Source: Pseudomonas brassicacearum subsp. brassicacearum (GTDB taxonomy: Bacteria > Pseudomonadota > Gammaproteobacteria > Pseudomonadales > Pseudomonadaceae). From it: DNA of 64,000 bases. Positions 1 through 9,600 of this stretch are shown in pieces (position 1 is the stretch's first letter; the number at the start of each line of letters is the position of its first letter). The translations under genes were made by a program, and so were the position numbers. The stretch is from the NCBI RefSeq assembly GCF_008801605.1, contig NZ_VZPJ01000007.1:1-64000 (forward strand), in the 5' to 3' direction. The notes under the pieces are model-generated. The model was not told the origin of the DNA. It made no database searches and saw only the letters and a program-made list of their open reading frames with translations.

Positions 1-442
1 AGTAGCGGCCCTGGGCAACGTACTGGCGTTGCAGCTCGTTACGTACACCTTCGAGGGTGGCGCGCTGGAAGATCTCGCCTTCGGCCAGGCCGGATTGCTT
101 GAGGCCTTTCATCAGGTCTTCAGTGGATATCGCCTTGTTGCCTTCGATCTCGATACTGGCGATAGAGGGACGCTCGACAACGGTAATGACCAGCACATCA
201 CCGTCGTGTCCCAGTTGGATATCCTGGAAAAAACCGGTCTTGAACAGCGCACGCGTGGACTCCACCAGGCGCCGCTCATCCGCGTTATCACCGACGTTCA
301 ATGGCAAGGCACCGAAGACACTGCCTGCGGAAACGCGCTGGAGGCCGTTGATACGAATATCGGAAATCTTGAAGCCTTGGGCGTGGGCAAGTGTGACATT
401 GAGCAGCAGTGCAGCCGAGCAGAGCAGGCGCGAAAAATTCAT
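1..442 (-). CDS. bamA: BamA-like outer-membrane assembly factor, N-terminal part (cut by window edge)
   Basis: Reading the minus strand from an ATG at 442 gives a 147-residue open frame that runs off the left edge. It starts with a signal peptide ending near AHAQ and continues into POTRA domains (motifs GFKISDIRINGLQRVSAG and EGNKAISTEDLMKGLKQSG), as in BamA/Omp85, which inserts beta-barrel proteins into the outer membrane. No rseP lies upstream, and rseP normally precedes bamA in the Pseudomonas dxr-rseP-bamA-skp-lpxD operon. Upstream here is instead a divergent CpxR/CpxA-like pair, so this is probably a paralogue (inference). The barrel part is outside the window, so completeness is unknown. 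The ribosome-binding site is weak. Confidence 0.85.
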   Translation of the reverse strand, partial: MNFSRLLCSAALLLNVTLAHAQGFKISDIRINGLQRVSAGSVFGALPLNVGDNADERRLVESTRALFKTGFFQDIQLGHDGDVLVITVVERPSIASIEIEGNKAISTEDLMKGLKQSGLAEGEIFQRATLEGVRNELQRQYVAQGRY

Positions 443-581
443 CAAGATCTTATCCAGGACACATCGACAGGTGGTGTAGGTGGACGCGGATATCTCACCG
501 CAAGACGAGTCACCGCGGGAGCGAGCGGGCTGGTGGCGAGCAAGCATAAAAGTTCGCTGCGTTTGGTGCGGTTAACCCAAT

Positions 582-596
582 GTCAAGTTAGGTAAA
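582..596 (+). promoter_or_regulatory. CpxR-box-like direct repeat between bamA paralogue and cpxRA
   Basis: GTCAA, five bases, GTAAA. This differs by one base from the E. coli CpxR box (GTAAA-N5-GTAAA). It sits about 70 bases before the start of the CpxR-like gene and about 140 before the divergent BamA-like gene, so autoregulation and co-control are plausible. Pattern match only. Confidence 0.4.
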
Positions 597-667
597 GGTT
601 GGCCTGCGGCGATGACGGTGCGCGGCGCACGGGCGATAATGGGCCGACACCTACTCAAGAGCGCCCC

Positions 668-1351
668 ATGATCTCTGTATTGCTAGTCGACGATGACCAG
701 GAACTGACGGGAATGCTCAGCCAATACCTGGAGCGCGAAGGCTTTGAGGCGACTGCCGTGCACACGGGGGAGGAGGGCGAAGTGCAAGCGCTGTCCGGTC
801 GCTACAGCATCGTGGTGCTGGACGTGATGCTGCCGCGATTGTCGGGTATCGAGGTGCTCAGGCGCATTCGGGCCGTGAGCCAGGTGCCGGTGGTGTTGCT
901 GACGGCTCGTGGCGACAACATCGACAAGATCACCGGCCTGGAGCTGGGCGCCGATGACTATGTGCCCAAGCCCAGTTCGCCGGGGGAGCTGGTGGCGCGT
1001 TTGCGGGCGATCATGCGCCGGGTGCAGCCAGTGGATCAGTCCACCAGTGAAGTAATCAGGACCGGGCCGCTGGTCCTGTGGCCCGGCAAGCGCCAGGCGC
1101 TCTGGCAGGGGCGCGAACTGGGGGTGACCAGCACCGAGTTCAGTTTGCTCGAGGAACTGGCCCGCTGTGCCGGGCAGGTGGTGAGTAAACAGAACCTGTC
1201 GCTCAATGCCCTGGGCTGCCCCTTGACTCGCTATGACCGGCGCATCGATGTGCACATCAGCAGCATTCGCCACAAGCTGGGACCGCGCCCCGATGCCAAG
1301 GCCTGGATCCAGAGCGTGCGGGGCCTCGGTTACCTGTTGATCGCCGAATGA
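668..1351 (+). CDS. cpxR: CpxR-like OmpR-family response regulator
   Basis: A 227-residue regulator. The receiver domain (about 1-118) has the acidic pair DDD at 8-10, phospho-acceptor D52 in VVLDVMLP, and K in PKPSSPGELVARLRAI. A winged helix fills about 130-225. The C-terminal pattern PLTRYDRRIDVHISSIRHKL followed by GLGYLL is the CpxR-type arrangement and separates it from most OmpR relatives. The start at 668 (MISVLLVDDD) is preferred because the frame upstream adds only unconserved residues. Its stop overlaps the sensor gene start (ATGA), so the two are translationally coupled. It probably senses envelope stress with the following kinase; the true ligand or stress is unknown. Confidence 0.85.
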   Translation: MISVLLVDDDQELTGMLSQYLEREGFEATAVHTGEEGEVQALSGRYSIVVLDVMLPRLSGIEVLRRIRAVSQVPVVLLTARGDNIDKITGLELGADDYVPKPSSPGELVARLRAIMRRVQPVDQSTSEVIRTGPLVLWPGKRQALWQGRELGVTSTEFSLLEELARCAGQVVSKQNLSLNALGCPLTRYDRRIDVHISSIRHKLGPRPDAKAWIQSVRGLGYLLIAE

Positions 1352-2610
1352 TGAAGCCTAGCCGACTGTTCTGGAAACTGTTCCTGGCGTTCTGGCTCGC
1401 CACCAGCTTGACGTTTCTGGTGGGGTTGGGTCTCTTCGTCATGGGCAGTTCCAGGCCTGGTGATCCTCATCTGGAAACGATCCTTGCCACGGAAGAGCAG
1501 CTATTGCGACAGTTTGGCATCGAGTCGGGCCGGCAACTGCTGGCGGTGTGGGAACACCCGGATGACCAGGCCGTTGGCGTCTATGACAGCGCCGGTCAGC
1601 TGTTGGCCGGCACGCCGGTGCGGCAACCGGCCTACGAGCGATCGATCATCGGCAAGGACGGCATCGTGCTGTCGCTCAAGTCAACCCATCCCCTGGGCAA
1701 GAAAGGCGACAGAGGGCCCAGCCACTGGACGCCGTTGATCATTGGCACGGTCATGAGTGCGCTGTTCAGCGGCTACATGGCGTTCTACCTGGCATGGCCG
1801 CTGGCCTATCTTCGGCGCGCCATGAGTGACGTGGCCCAGGGGCGCTTCGAGACCCGGGTCAAGCCGATCATGGGCGCGCGACGTGATGAAATCGTCGATC
1901 TGGCCGAAGACTGCGATCGAATGGCCAACCAGTTGAAGCTGTTGGTAGACGCCCAGCAACACTTGTTGCACGACATCTCCCACGAACTGCGCTCACCGCT
2001 GACCCGCATGCAAGCGGCCATCGGGCTGCTGCAGCAAGATCCGGCTCGCCTGGAAATGGTGGAACGCATCGACCGTGAGTCGGTGCGCATGGACACGCTG
2101 ATCGAAGCGCTGTTGACCCTGGCACGCCTGCAGGGGCGACCGGAGAGTATCGAGCGCGAGCCAATCGATGTCGTCGAGTTGCTGTCGGTGATCGTCGAGG
2201 ACGCCCGATTCGAAGCACAAATGAAAGGCTGCCAGGTCACCTTGCAGGCATGCCCGGCGTTTGTCAGTCGGGTCAGCGGTGAGCTGTTGTATCGGTGTTT
2301 CGAGAACGTCATTCGAAACGCGGTGCGCCATACCCGGCCAAACACCACGGTGATGGTCGTGGCCGAGGTCAATGGCGCCGCAGACGGCCTGACGGTGCAG
2401 ATCCGCGATCAGGGCCCGGGTGTTGAACATTCGCGGCTACAGAGCATCTTCAACCCGTTCGAACGTGGCTTGAACGAAGCCAGTGCCGGCTTCGGCCTGG
2501 GCCTGGCCATTGCCTCAAGGGCCGTGGAAATACACGGCGGCTCCATCCTGGCGCACAACGAGCCGTCCGGTGGGCTGACCGTGGAAATCAGCTTGCCTCG
2601 TAGGGCGTGA
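1348..2610 (+). CDS. cpxA: CpxA-like sensor histidine kinase
   Basis: A 420-residue membrane kinase. Transmembrane segments lie at about 9-31 and 128-150 and enclose a small periplasmic sensor of roughly 95 residues. HAMP is at about 150-203. The HisKA box HDISHELRSPLTRMQ places the phospho-histidine at 212. The ATPase domain shows the N box (ENVIRNAVRHT), G1 (DQGPGV) and G2 (GFGLGLAIA). It overlaps the CpxR-like gene by four bases and is its evident partner. The periplasmic domain is shorter than that of E. coli CpxA, so the signal may differ. A second in-frame ATG immediately follows the first. Confidence 0.85.
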   Translation: MMKPSRLFWKLFLAFWLATSLTFLVGLGLFVMGSSRPGDPHLETILATEEQLLRQFGIESGRQLLAVWEHPDDQAVGVYDSAGQLLAGTPVRQPAYERSIIGKDGIVLSLKSTHPLGKKGDRGPSHWTPLIIGTVMSALFSGYMAFYLAWPLAYLRRAMSDVAQGRFETRVKPIMGARRDEIVDLAEDCDRMANQLKLLVDAQQHLLHDISHELRSPLTRMQAAIGLLQQDPARLEMVERIDRESVRMDTLIEALLTLARLQGRPESIEREPIDVVELLSVIVEDARFEAQMKGCQVTLQACPAFVSRVSGELLYRCFENVIRNAVRHTRPNTTVMVVAEVNGAADGLTVQIRDQGPGVEHSRLQSIFNPFERGLNEASAGFGLGLAIASRAVEIHGGSILAHNEPSGGLTVEISLPRRA

Positions 2611-2717
2611 TCTTTACACGATATTACATTGGCTTGACGGCCCTGTACGCCCCGCCTCAGTAGACTTTGCGCTCAAACTTACTCAGCGTTTGCTGGTGTT
2701 TCAGCGTGGAGGTGCTC

Positions 2718-3167
2718 ATGTTTCTGGTTCATAAGAAGGGTTTCGTTCCCGGCAAGAGAATGGTCGACGGTCTGGTGCCTTATGACTTCTTCTGCGAAGA
2801 CAATCCGAGCCTTAACCTGTTCGTCTTCACCGGTTCCGCCACCCCGGGCAAGGTGGTCGAGGAACAGACACTCTGGGGATTTACCCGTCTTGAGCGTTTT
2901 GAAGCACTGAGCGGCACCTTGGTGTCGAACAAAAAGCAGGAAGGTTGGTTCCAGAAAGTCAATGTACTCACCGGCCCCGCCCAGAACGGCACGCAAGGCG
3001 TGAAGTTCCAGCGGGTGCTGAAAATCATCAAGCACACCGATGCAGCGAGCCGGGTCGCCAGCAAGGCCGACTACGAGATCCAGACAGACGAAGGCGACAC
3101 CTATTTCACTCGCCGGCCTGCTGCGGGGGGGAGTGCGCAAACCATTATCTATTCGGCGGAACCCTAA
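2718..3167 (+). CDS. Conserved hypothetical protein, 149 residues
   Basis: No known family recognised. The start at 2718 (MFLVHKKGFVPGKRMVDG) is chosen because GGAGGTG lies seven bases upstream; an in-frame start at 2667 would add a cysteine-rich, unlikely leader. No signal peptide or transmembrane segment is visible. The protein is rich in beta-type segments and mixed charge and looks soluble. It is monocistronic between the CpxA-like gene and the convergent baeR gene. Confidence is in the gene being real, not in a function. Confidence 0.6.
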   Translation: MFLVHKKGFVPGKRMVDGLVPYDFFCEDNPSLNLFVFTGSATPGKVVEEQTLWGFTRLERFEALSGTLVSNKKQEGWFQKVNVLTGPAQNGTQGVKFQRVLKIIKHTDAASRVASKADYEIQTDEGDTYFTRRPAAGGSAQTIIYSAEP

Positions 3168-3238
3168 GCCGCCGTTACCGAAAAAACGGATATGTACCCA
3201 TCCTCCCTTTCACCATGACGCACCGTTTTAGCCACGCT

Positions 3239-3922
3239 TCAAACGTCAGCAAGCTGAAACCGATAACCCACCCCATACAACGACTCGATAGGATTCTCCG
3301 CCGGGCAGGCCTGCTCAAGCTTGCGCCGCAGATTACGGATATGGCTGTCAACCGTACGATCGGTAACCACCCGATGATCGGAATAGATCCGGTCGAGCAA
3401 CTGATCCCGGGAAAACACCCGCCCGGGGGACTGGGCCAGCGTGCTGAGCAGGCGCAGTTCCAAGGGCGTCAGGTCCAGGGCGACGCCATCGAGTGACGCC
3501 TGGTAGCGGTCTTCATCAATCAGCAGGCGGGCTGGCGCGGTGACGAGTAGTTGCGGGCTGCGCCGCAGGATCGCCTTGACCCTGGCCACCACTTCACGCG
3601 GGCTGAAGGGCTTGCAGATGTAGTCGTCGGCCCCCAGGTCCAACCCGAGCAGGCGATCCACTTCCTCCACGCGGGCAGTGATCATGATGATTGGCACGGC
3701 ACTGAAGCTGCGCAGCTCCTGGCAGACTTGCAGGCCGTCGCGCCCCGGCAGCATGAGGTCGAGCAGGATCAACCGTGGCTCGCTGGCCCGTACCGCCGGC
3801 ACCACTTGAAGGCCATTGTCCAGGCATTGGGTCGCGTAGCCGGCGGCAATCAGGTAGTCGCGCATCAAAGCAGCCAGTTTGGGTTCGTCTTCGACAATAA
3901 GGATTGGGCTGTCAGGGGTCAT
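3239..3922 (-). CDS. baeR: BaeR response regulator
   Basis: A 227-residue OmpR-family regulator. The receiver has ED at 11-12, D55 in LILLDLMLPG, and K in CKPFSPREVVARVKAIL. The winged helix ends in VDSHIRNLRRKL and YGVGYRFQ. It follows baeS with a two-base gap. The start is the ATG at 3922 (MTPDSPILIVEDEP); an upstream in-frame start would run into baeS. In E. coli BaeSR responds to envelope-damaging compounds and activates the MdtABC efflux operon. Here an RND pump lies directly divergent from baeS, which supports the same logic. Confidence 0.85.
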   Translation of the reverse strand: MTPDSPILIVEDEPKLAALMRDYLIAAGYATQCLDNGLQVVPAVRASEPRLILLDLMLPGRDGLQVCQELRSFSAVPIIMITARVEEVDRLLGLDLGADDYICKPFSPREVVARVKAILRRSPQLLVTAPARLLIDEDRYQASLDGVALDLTPLELRLLSTLAQSPGRVFSRDQLLDRIYSDHRVVTDRTVDSHIRNLRRKLEQACPAENPIESLYGVGYRFQLADV

Positions 3923-3924
3923 GT

Positions 3925-5310
3925 TCAGGCATTCCGTGGCAGGCGCAGGGTCAGCCAAAGGCCGCCCAGCGGCGAGTGATCGGCGCTGAGGCTGCCGCCA
4001 TGGGCCAGGGCGATGCTGTGACAGATGGCCAGTCCCAGGCCGGCGCCGCCACTGGCGCGATTGCGTGAGGTTTCGCCGCGGTAAAAGCGCTCGAACAATC
4101 GCGGCAGTTGATCCGCATCGACCCCGGGGCCGGAGTCGAGAAAGTCGATGCGCACGACGTCGTCCTCGCTGGCGGCACGAATGCGCAGCACACCGCCTTC
4201 ATCGGTATAGCGCACCGCGTTTTCCAACAGATTGCTGAACAGTTGTTGCAAACGCTTGGGGTCGGCTTCGACCTGCAGCGGTGTTGTCGGCAGTTCCAGC
4301 TCCAAACGCAGATGCCGGGCATTGCAGCGCTCCTGGAACATCGCCACGCAACCGTCCAGCAAGTCGTTGAGGTCGCATTCGCTCTTGCGGTAGGTCAGCG
4401 CGCCGACATCGGCCAGGGACAGTTCGTAGAGATCATCCACCAGTTTGCTGAGCATGCTGACTTCGCCTTGCAGCGATTTCATCGAGGAAGGGTCGAGGGT
4501 GCGCACGCCGTCTTCGATGGCTTCCAGCTCGCCGCGCAATACCGACAACGGGGTGCGCAGTTCGTGGGACACATCGGCCATGAATTCCCGGCGCATTTTT
4601 TCGTTGCGTTCCAGGGTATACGCCAGTTGGTTGAAGTCTCGGGCCAACTGACCGACTTCGTCATTGGAGGCCACCGACACGCGGTTGCTGTATTCCCCAG
4701 CGGCCAAGCGGTGCGTGGCGGCGGCCACCCGCTTGACCGGGTCAAGCAGGGTACGGGCGATCCACCAGGCAATCAGCATCGCCAACAGCAACGAGAGCAC
4801 GCCCACGGCCAGGCTGGTGCGCACCAAATACTGACGAAAGCGTTCACCGCCAGCTTCGGTCACGTTCTGGAACGGCGTCACTGCCAGCCAGCCGACGGTT
4901 TTGCCGGCAACCTCGATCGGGCGCATCAGCGCGTCGTCGGCAATCGCCGAGTAGCCCATGACCAATTGCTTTTGTTGGTCGAGCAGGGCGATGCGAAACA
5001 CAGCCCCGGTCAGGTCGGACATCGACATGGGCGGCCGTTCCGGGTAGGTGGTGTTTTCCCCCGGCTCCGGACGCAGGAGTTCGAACCAGCGATCCGGCTG
5101 GTTGCGCAGGAACTCCCAGTTGCCTTCGCGTTCGTAGGCACTGGCCAGGCGGGGTAGCACCGGCTTCATGCGCAACAGTGCCTGTTCGTTGAGGTAGTCG
5201 AGAAAACCGTTGCCAAAGCTCCAGCCGTTGGCCACCCCCATGCTCAGGATGACAAACAGCACGCTGGCCATGACGGCAATAAACAGCTTGGTGGAGATGC
5301 TCAGTTTCAT
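3925..5310 (-). CDS. baeS: BaeS sensor histidine kinase
   Basis: A 461-residue inner-membrane kinase that aligns by eye with E. coli BaeS along its whole length. It has MKLSISTKLF then a first membrane segment, GNWEFLRNQPD in the periplasmic part, a second membrane segment, HAMP with RLAAGEYSNRV, the HisKA box DVSHELRTPLSVLRGELEAI, LVDDLYELSLADVGALTY, N box NLLENAVRYTDEGG, and RASGGAGLGLAICHSIALAHGG. An alternative start at 5343 adds 11 residues and has a somewhat better AGGG ribosome-binding site; 5310 matches the family start better. It is cotranscribed with baeR and divergent from the RND operon. Confidence 0.85.
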   Translation of the reverse strand: MKLSISTKLFIAVMASVLFVILSMGVANGWSFGNGFLDYLNEQALLRMKPVLPRLASAYEREGNWEFLRNQPDRWFELLRPEPGENTTYPERPPMSMSDLTGAVFRIALLDQQKQLVMGYSAIADDALMRPIEVAGKTVGWLAVTPFQNVTEAGGERFRQYLVRTSLAVGVLSLLLAMLIAWWIARTLLDPVKRVAAATHRLAAGEYSNRVSVASNDEVGQLARDFNQLAYTLERNEKMRREFMADVSHELRTPLSVLRGELEAIEDGVRTLDPSSMKSLQGEVSMLSKLVDDLYELSLADVGALTYRKSECDLNDLLDGCVAMFQERCNARHLRLELELPTTPLQVEADPKRLQQLFSNLLENAVRYTDEGGVLRIRAASEDDVVRIDFLDSGPGVDADQLPRLFERFYRGETSRNRASGGAGLGLAICHSIALAHGGSLSADHSPLGGLWLTLRLPRNA

Positions 5311-5360
5311 GGGCTCGGGCAGTTCGATGAATGGCCCGACCATTTAGGCCCTGGTGCGAT

Positions 5361-5388
5361 GAAGATTCAAGGGTGGCGGGCAATCTTC
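5361..5388. promoter_or_regulatory. Inverted repeat in the baeS / RND-pump divergent promoter
   Basis: GAAGATT, 14 bases, AATCTTC: perfect seven-base arms, extended by one flanking T/A pair. It lies in the 145-base space between the baeS and RND-adaptor starts, so it is a candidate operator for BaeR or another regulator. No binding evidence. Confidence 0.35.
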
Positions 5389-5455
5389 AATTTTCCTGCA
5401 CATTTGCCTCGCAGTATGGCGCCTGGCTTGAACCATCCGTCCTGCAGAGGCATTT

Positions 5456-6649
5456 ATGTCGACCAAATTATTCGCCAAATCCCTGGTGACCGCCGCCATC
5501 CTGGTGTGCTTGATCGTTTTGTTCATGTTGGGCGGTTGCTCCGGCGAATCGGCACCCACGCCCGAACCGCCCAAGGTCTCGGTGATCACCGTGCAGCCGC
5601 AAAGCCAGGCGCTGACCACTGAGCTGGCCGGACGCACCCAGGCGTTCATGATCGCCGAGATACGCCCGCAGGTTGGCGGTATCGTCCAGCAGCGGTTGTT
5701 TGTCGAAGGGGCCGAGGTCAAGGCCGGACAGGCGCTGTATCAACTGGATGCTTCCTCTTACAAGGCCGCATTGGCTGAGGCCCAGGCGAACCTCGCCAAG
5801 GCACGCGCCACCTTGAAGTCGGCCCAGGCCACGGCCAAGCGTGACGCCCAGTTGGTAAAGATCGATGCCATCAGCCAGCAGGACAACGAGGATGCCCAGG
5901 CCAGCCTGCTGACCGCCGAAGCGGAAGTGCAAGTGGCCCAGGCCGATGTTGACACCGCACGCATCAACCTGGCGTATACCCGAATCAGTTCCCCCGTCAG
6001 TGGGCGCATCGAAACCTCGACGGTCACGCCCGGCGCGCTGGTGGTGGCCAACCAGGACAGCGCACTGACCACCGTGCAGCAGTTGGACCCGATGTATGTA
6101 GACGTCACTCAGTCGACCACCGAACTGTTGCGGCTCAAGCGCGACCTGGCCAGCGGTGTGCTGCAGAGCAATGGCGAAGGTGAAGCGCGGATCAGCCTCA
6201 AGCTCGATGACGGCAGCACCTATGCCCATGAAGGTCGCTTGAAGTTCAGTGGGGTCAGCGTCAATGAGGGCACGGGCACGGTGACCCTGCGGGCGCAAAT
6301 CGCCAACCCGGACCGACTGTTGCTGCCGGGCATGTACGTGAGAGCGGTGCTGGAGCAGGCGCGGGATGACAAGGCCATCCTGATTCCACAGAAGGCGGTG
6401 ACCCGCAGTGCCAGCGGTGCGACTTCGGTGCTGGTGGTGGTCAATGGCAAGGTCGAGCAGCGCATGTTGACCATCGACCGCGCCGTGGATAACCAATGGT
6501 GGGTCACGGCGGGGCTGAACGCGGGAGACCAGGTGATTGTCGAGGGCGGGCAAAAGGTCCGGGTCGGTGAAAGCGTCGTGGCACAGAACGCCGGCACCCG
6601 CAGCCGTACGCAGAAAGCGACACCTGTTGCCATTGCGCAGGAGGGCTGA
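5456..6649 (+). CDS. RND efflux periplasmic adaptor lipoprotein (MexA/AcrA family)
   Basis: A 397-residue membrane-fusion protein that links an RND transporter to an outer-membrane channel. The N-terminal signal ends in a lipobox LGGC with Cys28 as the lipidated residue. It is followed by a barrel-sandwich/lipoyl half (IRPQVGGIVQQRLFVEGAEV), a long coiled-coil hairpin rich in Ala and Gln (about 95-175), and the second lipoyl half ISSPVSGRIETSTVTPG. The length is normal for the family. The start has AGAGG upstream. It is the first gene of a three-gene pump operon, two bases before the transporter gene, and is probably under BaeSR control. Confidence 0.9.
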   Translation: MSTKLFAKSLVTAAILVCLIVLFMLGGCSGESAPTPEPPKVSVITVQPQSQALTTELAGRTQAFMIAEIRPQVGGIVQQRLFVEGAEVKAGQALYQLDASSYKAALAEAQANLAKARATLKSAQATAKRDAQLVKIDAISQQDNEDAQASLLTAEAEVQVAQADVDTARINLAYTRISSPVSGRIETSTVTPGALVVANQDSALTTVQQLDPMYVDVTQSTTELLRLKRDLASGVLQSNGEGEARISLKLDDGSTYAHEGRLKFSGVSVNEGTGTVTLRAQIANPDRLLLPGMYVRAVLEQARDDKAILIPQKAVTRSASGATSVLVVVNGKVEQRMLTIDRAVDNQWWVTAGLNAGDQVIVEGGQKVRVGESVVAQNAGTRSRTQKATPVAIAQEG

Positions 6650-6651
6650 AC

Positions 6652-9600
6652 ATGGCGCGTTTCTTTATCGACCGGCCGATTTTCGCCTGGGTCATCGCCA
6701 TCGTCATCATGCTCGCTGGCGCCTTGTCCATCAGCCAGTTGCCCTTGGAACAGTACCCGGACATCGCGCCGCCGACGGTGCGCATTTCCGCGACCTACAC
6801 CGGCGCCTCGGCCAAGACCGTGGAAGACTCGGTGACCCAGGTCATCGAACAGCAAATGAAGGGCCTGGACAACCTGACCTACATGTCGGCCTCCAGCAGC
6901 TCGGATGGCAGCGCCAGCATCAGCCTGACCTTCACCGCCGGCACCAACCCGGACGTGGCCCAGATGCAAGTGCAGAACAAGCTGCAACAGGCCGAGTCGA
7001 GGCTGCCGCAGTCGGTGCAAAGCGAGGGGCTGACCGTGACCAAGGGCGGTTCGGACTTCCTGATGATTGCCGCCTTGGCCTCCGACAATCCGAGCGTCAC
7101 CGGCACGCAGATCGGGGATTACATTTCCAGCACCTTGCTCGATTCCATCAGCCGCATCGACGGTGTCGGCGATGTGCAGACATTGGGCTCCGGCTATGCC
7201 ATGCGCATCTGGCTGGACCCGGCCCTGCTGGAAAAATACGCGCTGATGCCTTCGGATGTCAGCACGGCCCTGGAGGCGCAGAACACCGAGGTTTCTGCCG
7301 GTCAACTCGGCGCCATGCCGGCGGTGAAGGGGCAGCAGTTGAACGCCACCATCAGCGCCCGCAGCAAGCTGCAAACCGTCGAGGAGTTTCGCAATGTGGT
7401 GGTCAAGTCTACCAGCGACGGTGCGGTGGTGCTGCTTGGGGATGTGGCGCGGGTTGAATTGGGTAGTGAAAGCTACGACGTCAGTTCTGCCCTCAACGGC
7501 AAACCCGCTGCCGCCATGGGCGTCCAGCTCGCCGCCGGGGCCAATGCCCTGAACGTCGGCGAGGCGGTGAAGGCCAAGCTCAAGGAGCTGGAACCGTTCT
7601 ATCCGACGGAGATGCAACTCAAGAACGTGATTGCCTACGACACCACGCCCTTTGTCAGCCTGTCCATCGAAGAAGTGGTCAAGTCACTGGGCGAGGCGAT
7701 TGTCCTGGTGGTGCTGATCATGTTCCTTTTCCTGCAGAACTTGCGGGCCACGTTGATCCCCGCGATCACGGTGCCGGTGGTGCTGCTGGGTACATTCGGC
7801 GTGCTGGCGCTGTTCGGTTATTCGATCAACACCCTGACCATGTTCGCCATGGTCCTGGCCATCGGCCTGTTGGTGGACGACGCGATTGTGGTGGTGGAGA
7901 ACGTCGAGCGGGTAATGGGCGAGCAGGGGCTGTCGGCCCTGGACGCCACGCGCCAGTCGATGGATGAAATCACCAGCGCCCTGGTCGGCATCGCCCTGGT
8001 GCTCAGTGCGGTGTTCATTCCCATGGCGTTTTTTGGCGGCTCCACAGGCGTTATCTACCGGCAGTTTTCGGTCACCATCGTCTCGGCCATGGTGCTCTCG
8101 GTACTCGTCGCCATGACGCTGACGCCGGCATTGTGCGCGACCCTGCTCAAGCCGTCCGATGGTCAGGGCCATGGCGCTCAACGCGGATTCTTCGGTTGGT
8201 TCAACCGCACGTTCGAGCGGGCTGCCGAGGCCTATAAACGCCAGGTGGGGGGCATTTTGCAGCGCGGGCGCGTCGGCTGGCTGGTGTATGGGCTGGTGCT
8301 GCTGGTGATGGCCGCCGGTTATTTCAGCCTGCCGACTTCGTTCCTGCCTGACGAAGACCAGGGCATTCTCATGGCCCAGGTGCAGTTGCCAGTCGGGGCC
8401 ACGGACAGCCGCACCCAAGCGGTGGTCAAGCAGTTCGAAAGCTACCTCCTCGAACAGCCGGAAGTCGAAGCGCTGATCAGCATTTCCGGCCTGGGCATGA
8501 ACGGCAACAGCCAGAACAGCGCCCGTGCTTTTATCCGGCTCAAGGACTGGAGCGAGCGCACGGGCGCAGGGCAGGGTGCGGCGTCCTTCGCCCAGCGCGC
8601 GACCATGGCGCTGTCGAGCATCGGCGATGCCAATGTGTTCGTCATGCAACCGCCGGCCGTGCGCGGCCTGGGACAGACGTCCGGCTTCGACCTGCAACTC
8701 AAGGACCTTGCCGGCCTGGGGCATGATGCGCTGGTGGCGGCGCGGGAAAAACTCATCGAGCTGGCCAACCAGGACCCTCGCTTGCTCGGGGTACGCAGCA
8801 ATGGCCTGGACGACGCACCGCAGCTCAAGGTCAGCATCGATGATCGCAAGGCCGGGGCCTTGGGCCTGAGCACCAGCGACATCAACACCACGTTGTCCAC
8901 GGCGTTGGGCGGCACTTACGTCAATGACTTCCTCAACCAGGGGCGGGTGAAGAAGGTCTACGTCCAGGGTGAAGCTGCGGCGCGGATGCAGGCGGCTGAC
9001 CTGGAGCACTGGTTCGTACGCAACAGCAACGATGAAATGGTGCCGTTTTCCTCGTTCGCCAGCAGTTCCTGGAGCTACGGCTCGCCGTTGCTGGAGCGCT
9101 ACAACGGCAACGCCTCGCTGGAGGTGGTTGGCGATCCGGCGCCCGGCGTCAGTTCCGGGGACGCCATGGATACGGTGGAAGCGCTGGTCAAGCAATTGCC
9201 GGAGGGCATCGGCTACGAGTGGACCGGGCAGTCCTATCAGTTGCGCCTTTCCGGTTCGCAGGCACCGTTGCTGTACGGGATTTCGGTGCTGTTCGTATTC
9301 CTCTGCCTCGCTGCGCTCTATGAGAGTTGGTCGGTGCCTTTTTCGGTGATGCTGGTGGTGCCGCTTGGGGTGGTGGGCGCGGTGCTGGCCACGCGTGTCA
9401 GTGGCTTGAGCAACGACGTGTACTTTCAGGTCGGGCTTTTGACCACCGTGGGATTGGCCGCCAAGAACGCCATTCTGATCGTCGAGTTCGCCAAGCACCT
9501 GCAAGAGCAGGGCAACAGCTTGCGCGAGGCGACATTGATCGCTGTGCGCCAACGCCTGCGGCCGATTCTCATGACGTCCCTGGCCTTCATGTTCGGCGTA

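Noticed and set aside
7684..9552. Long minus-strand open frame of 622 codons inside the RND transporter gene
   Set aside because: His/Gln/Arg-rich shadow frame of a well-conserved gene, with no domain or ribosome-binding support.
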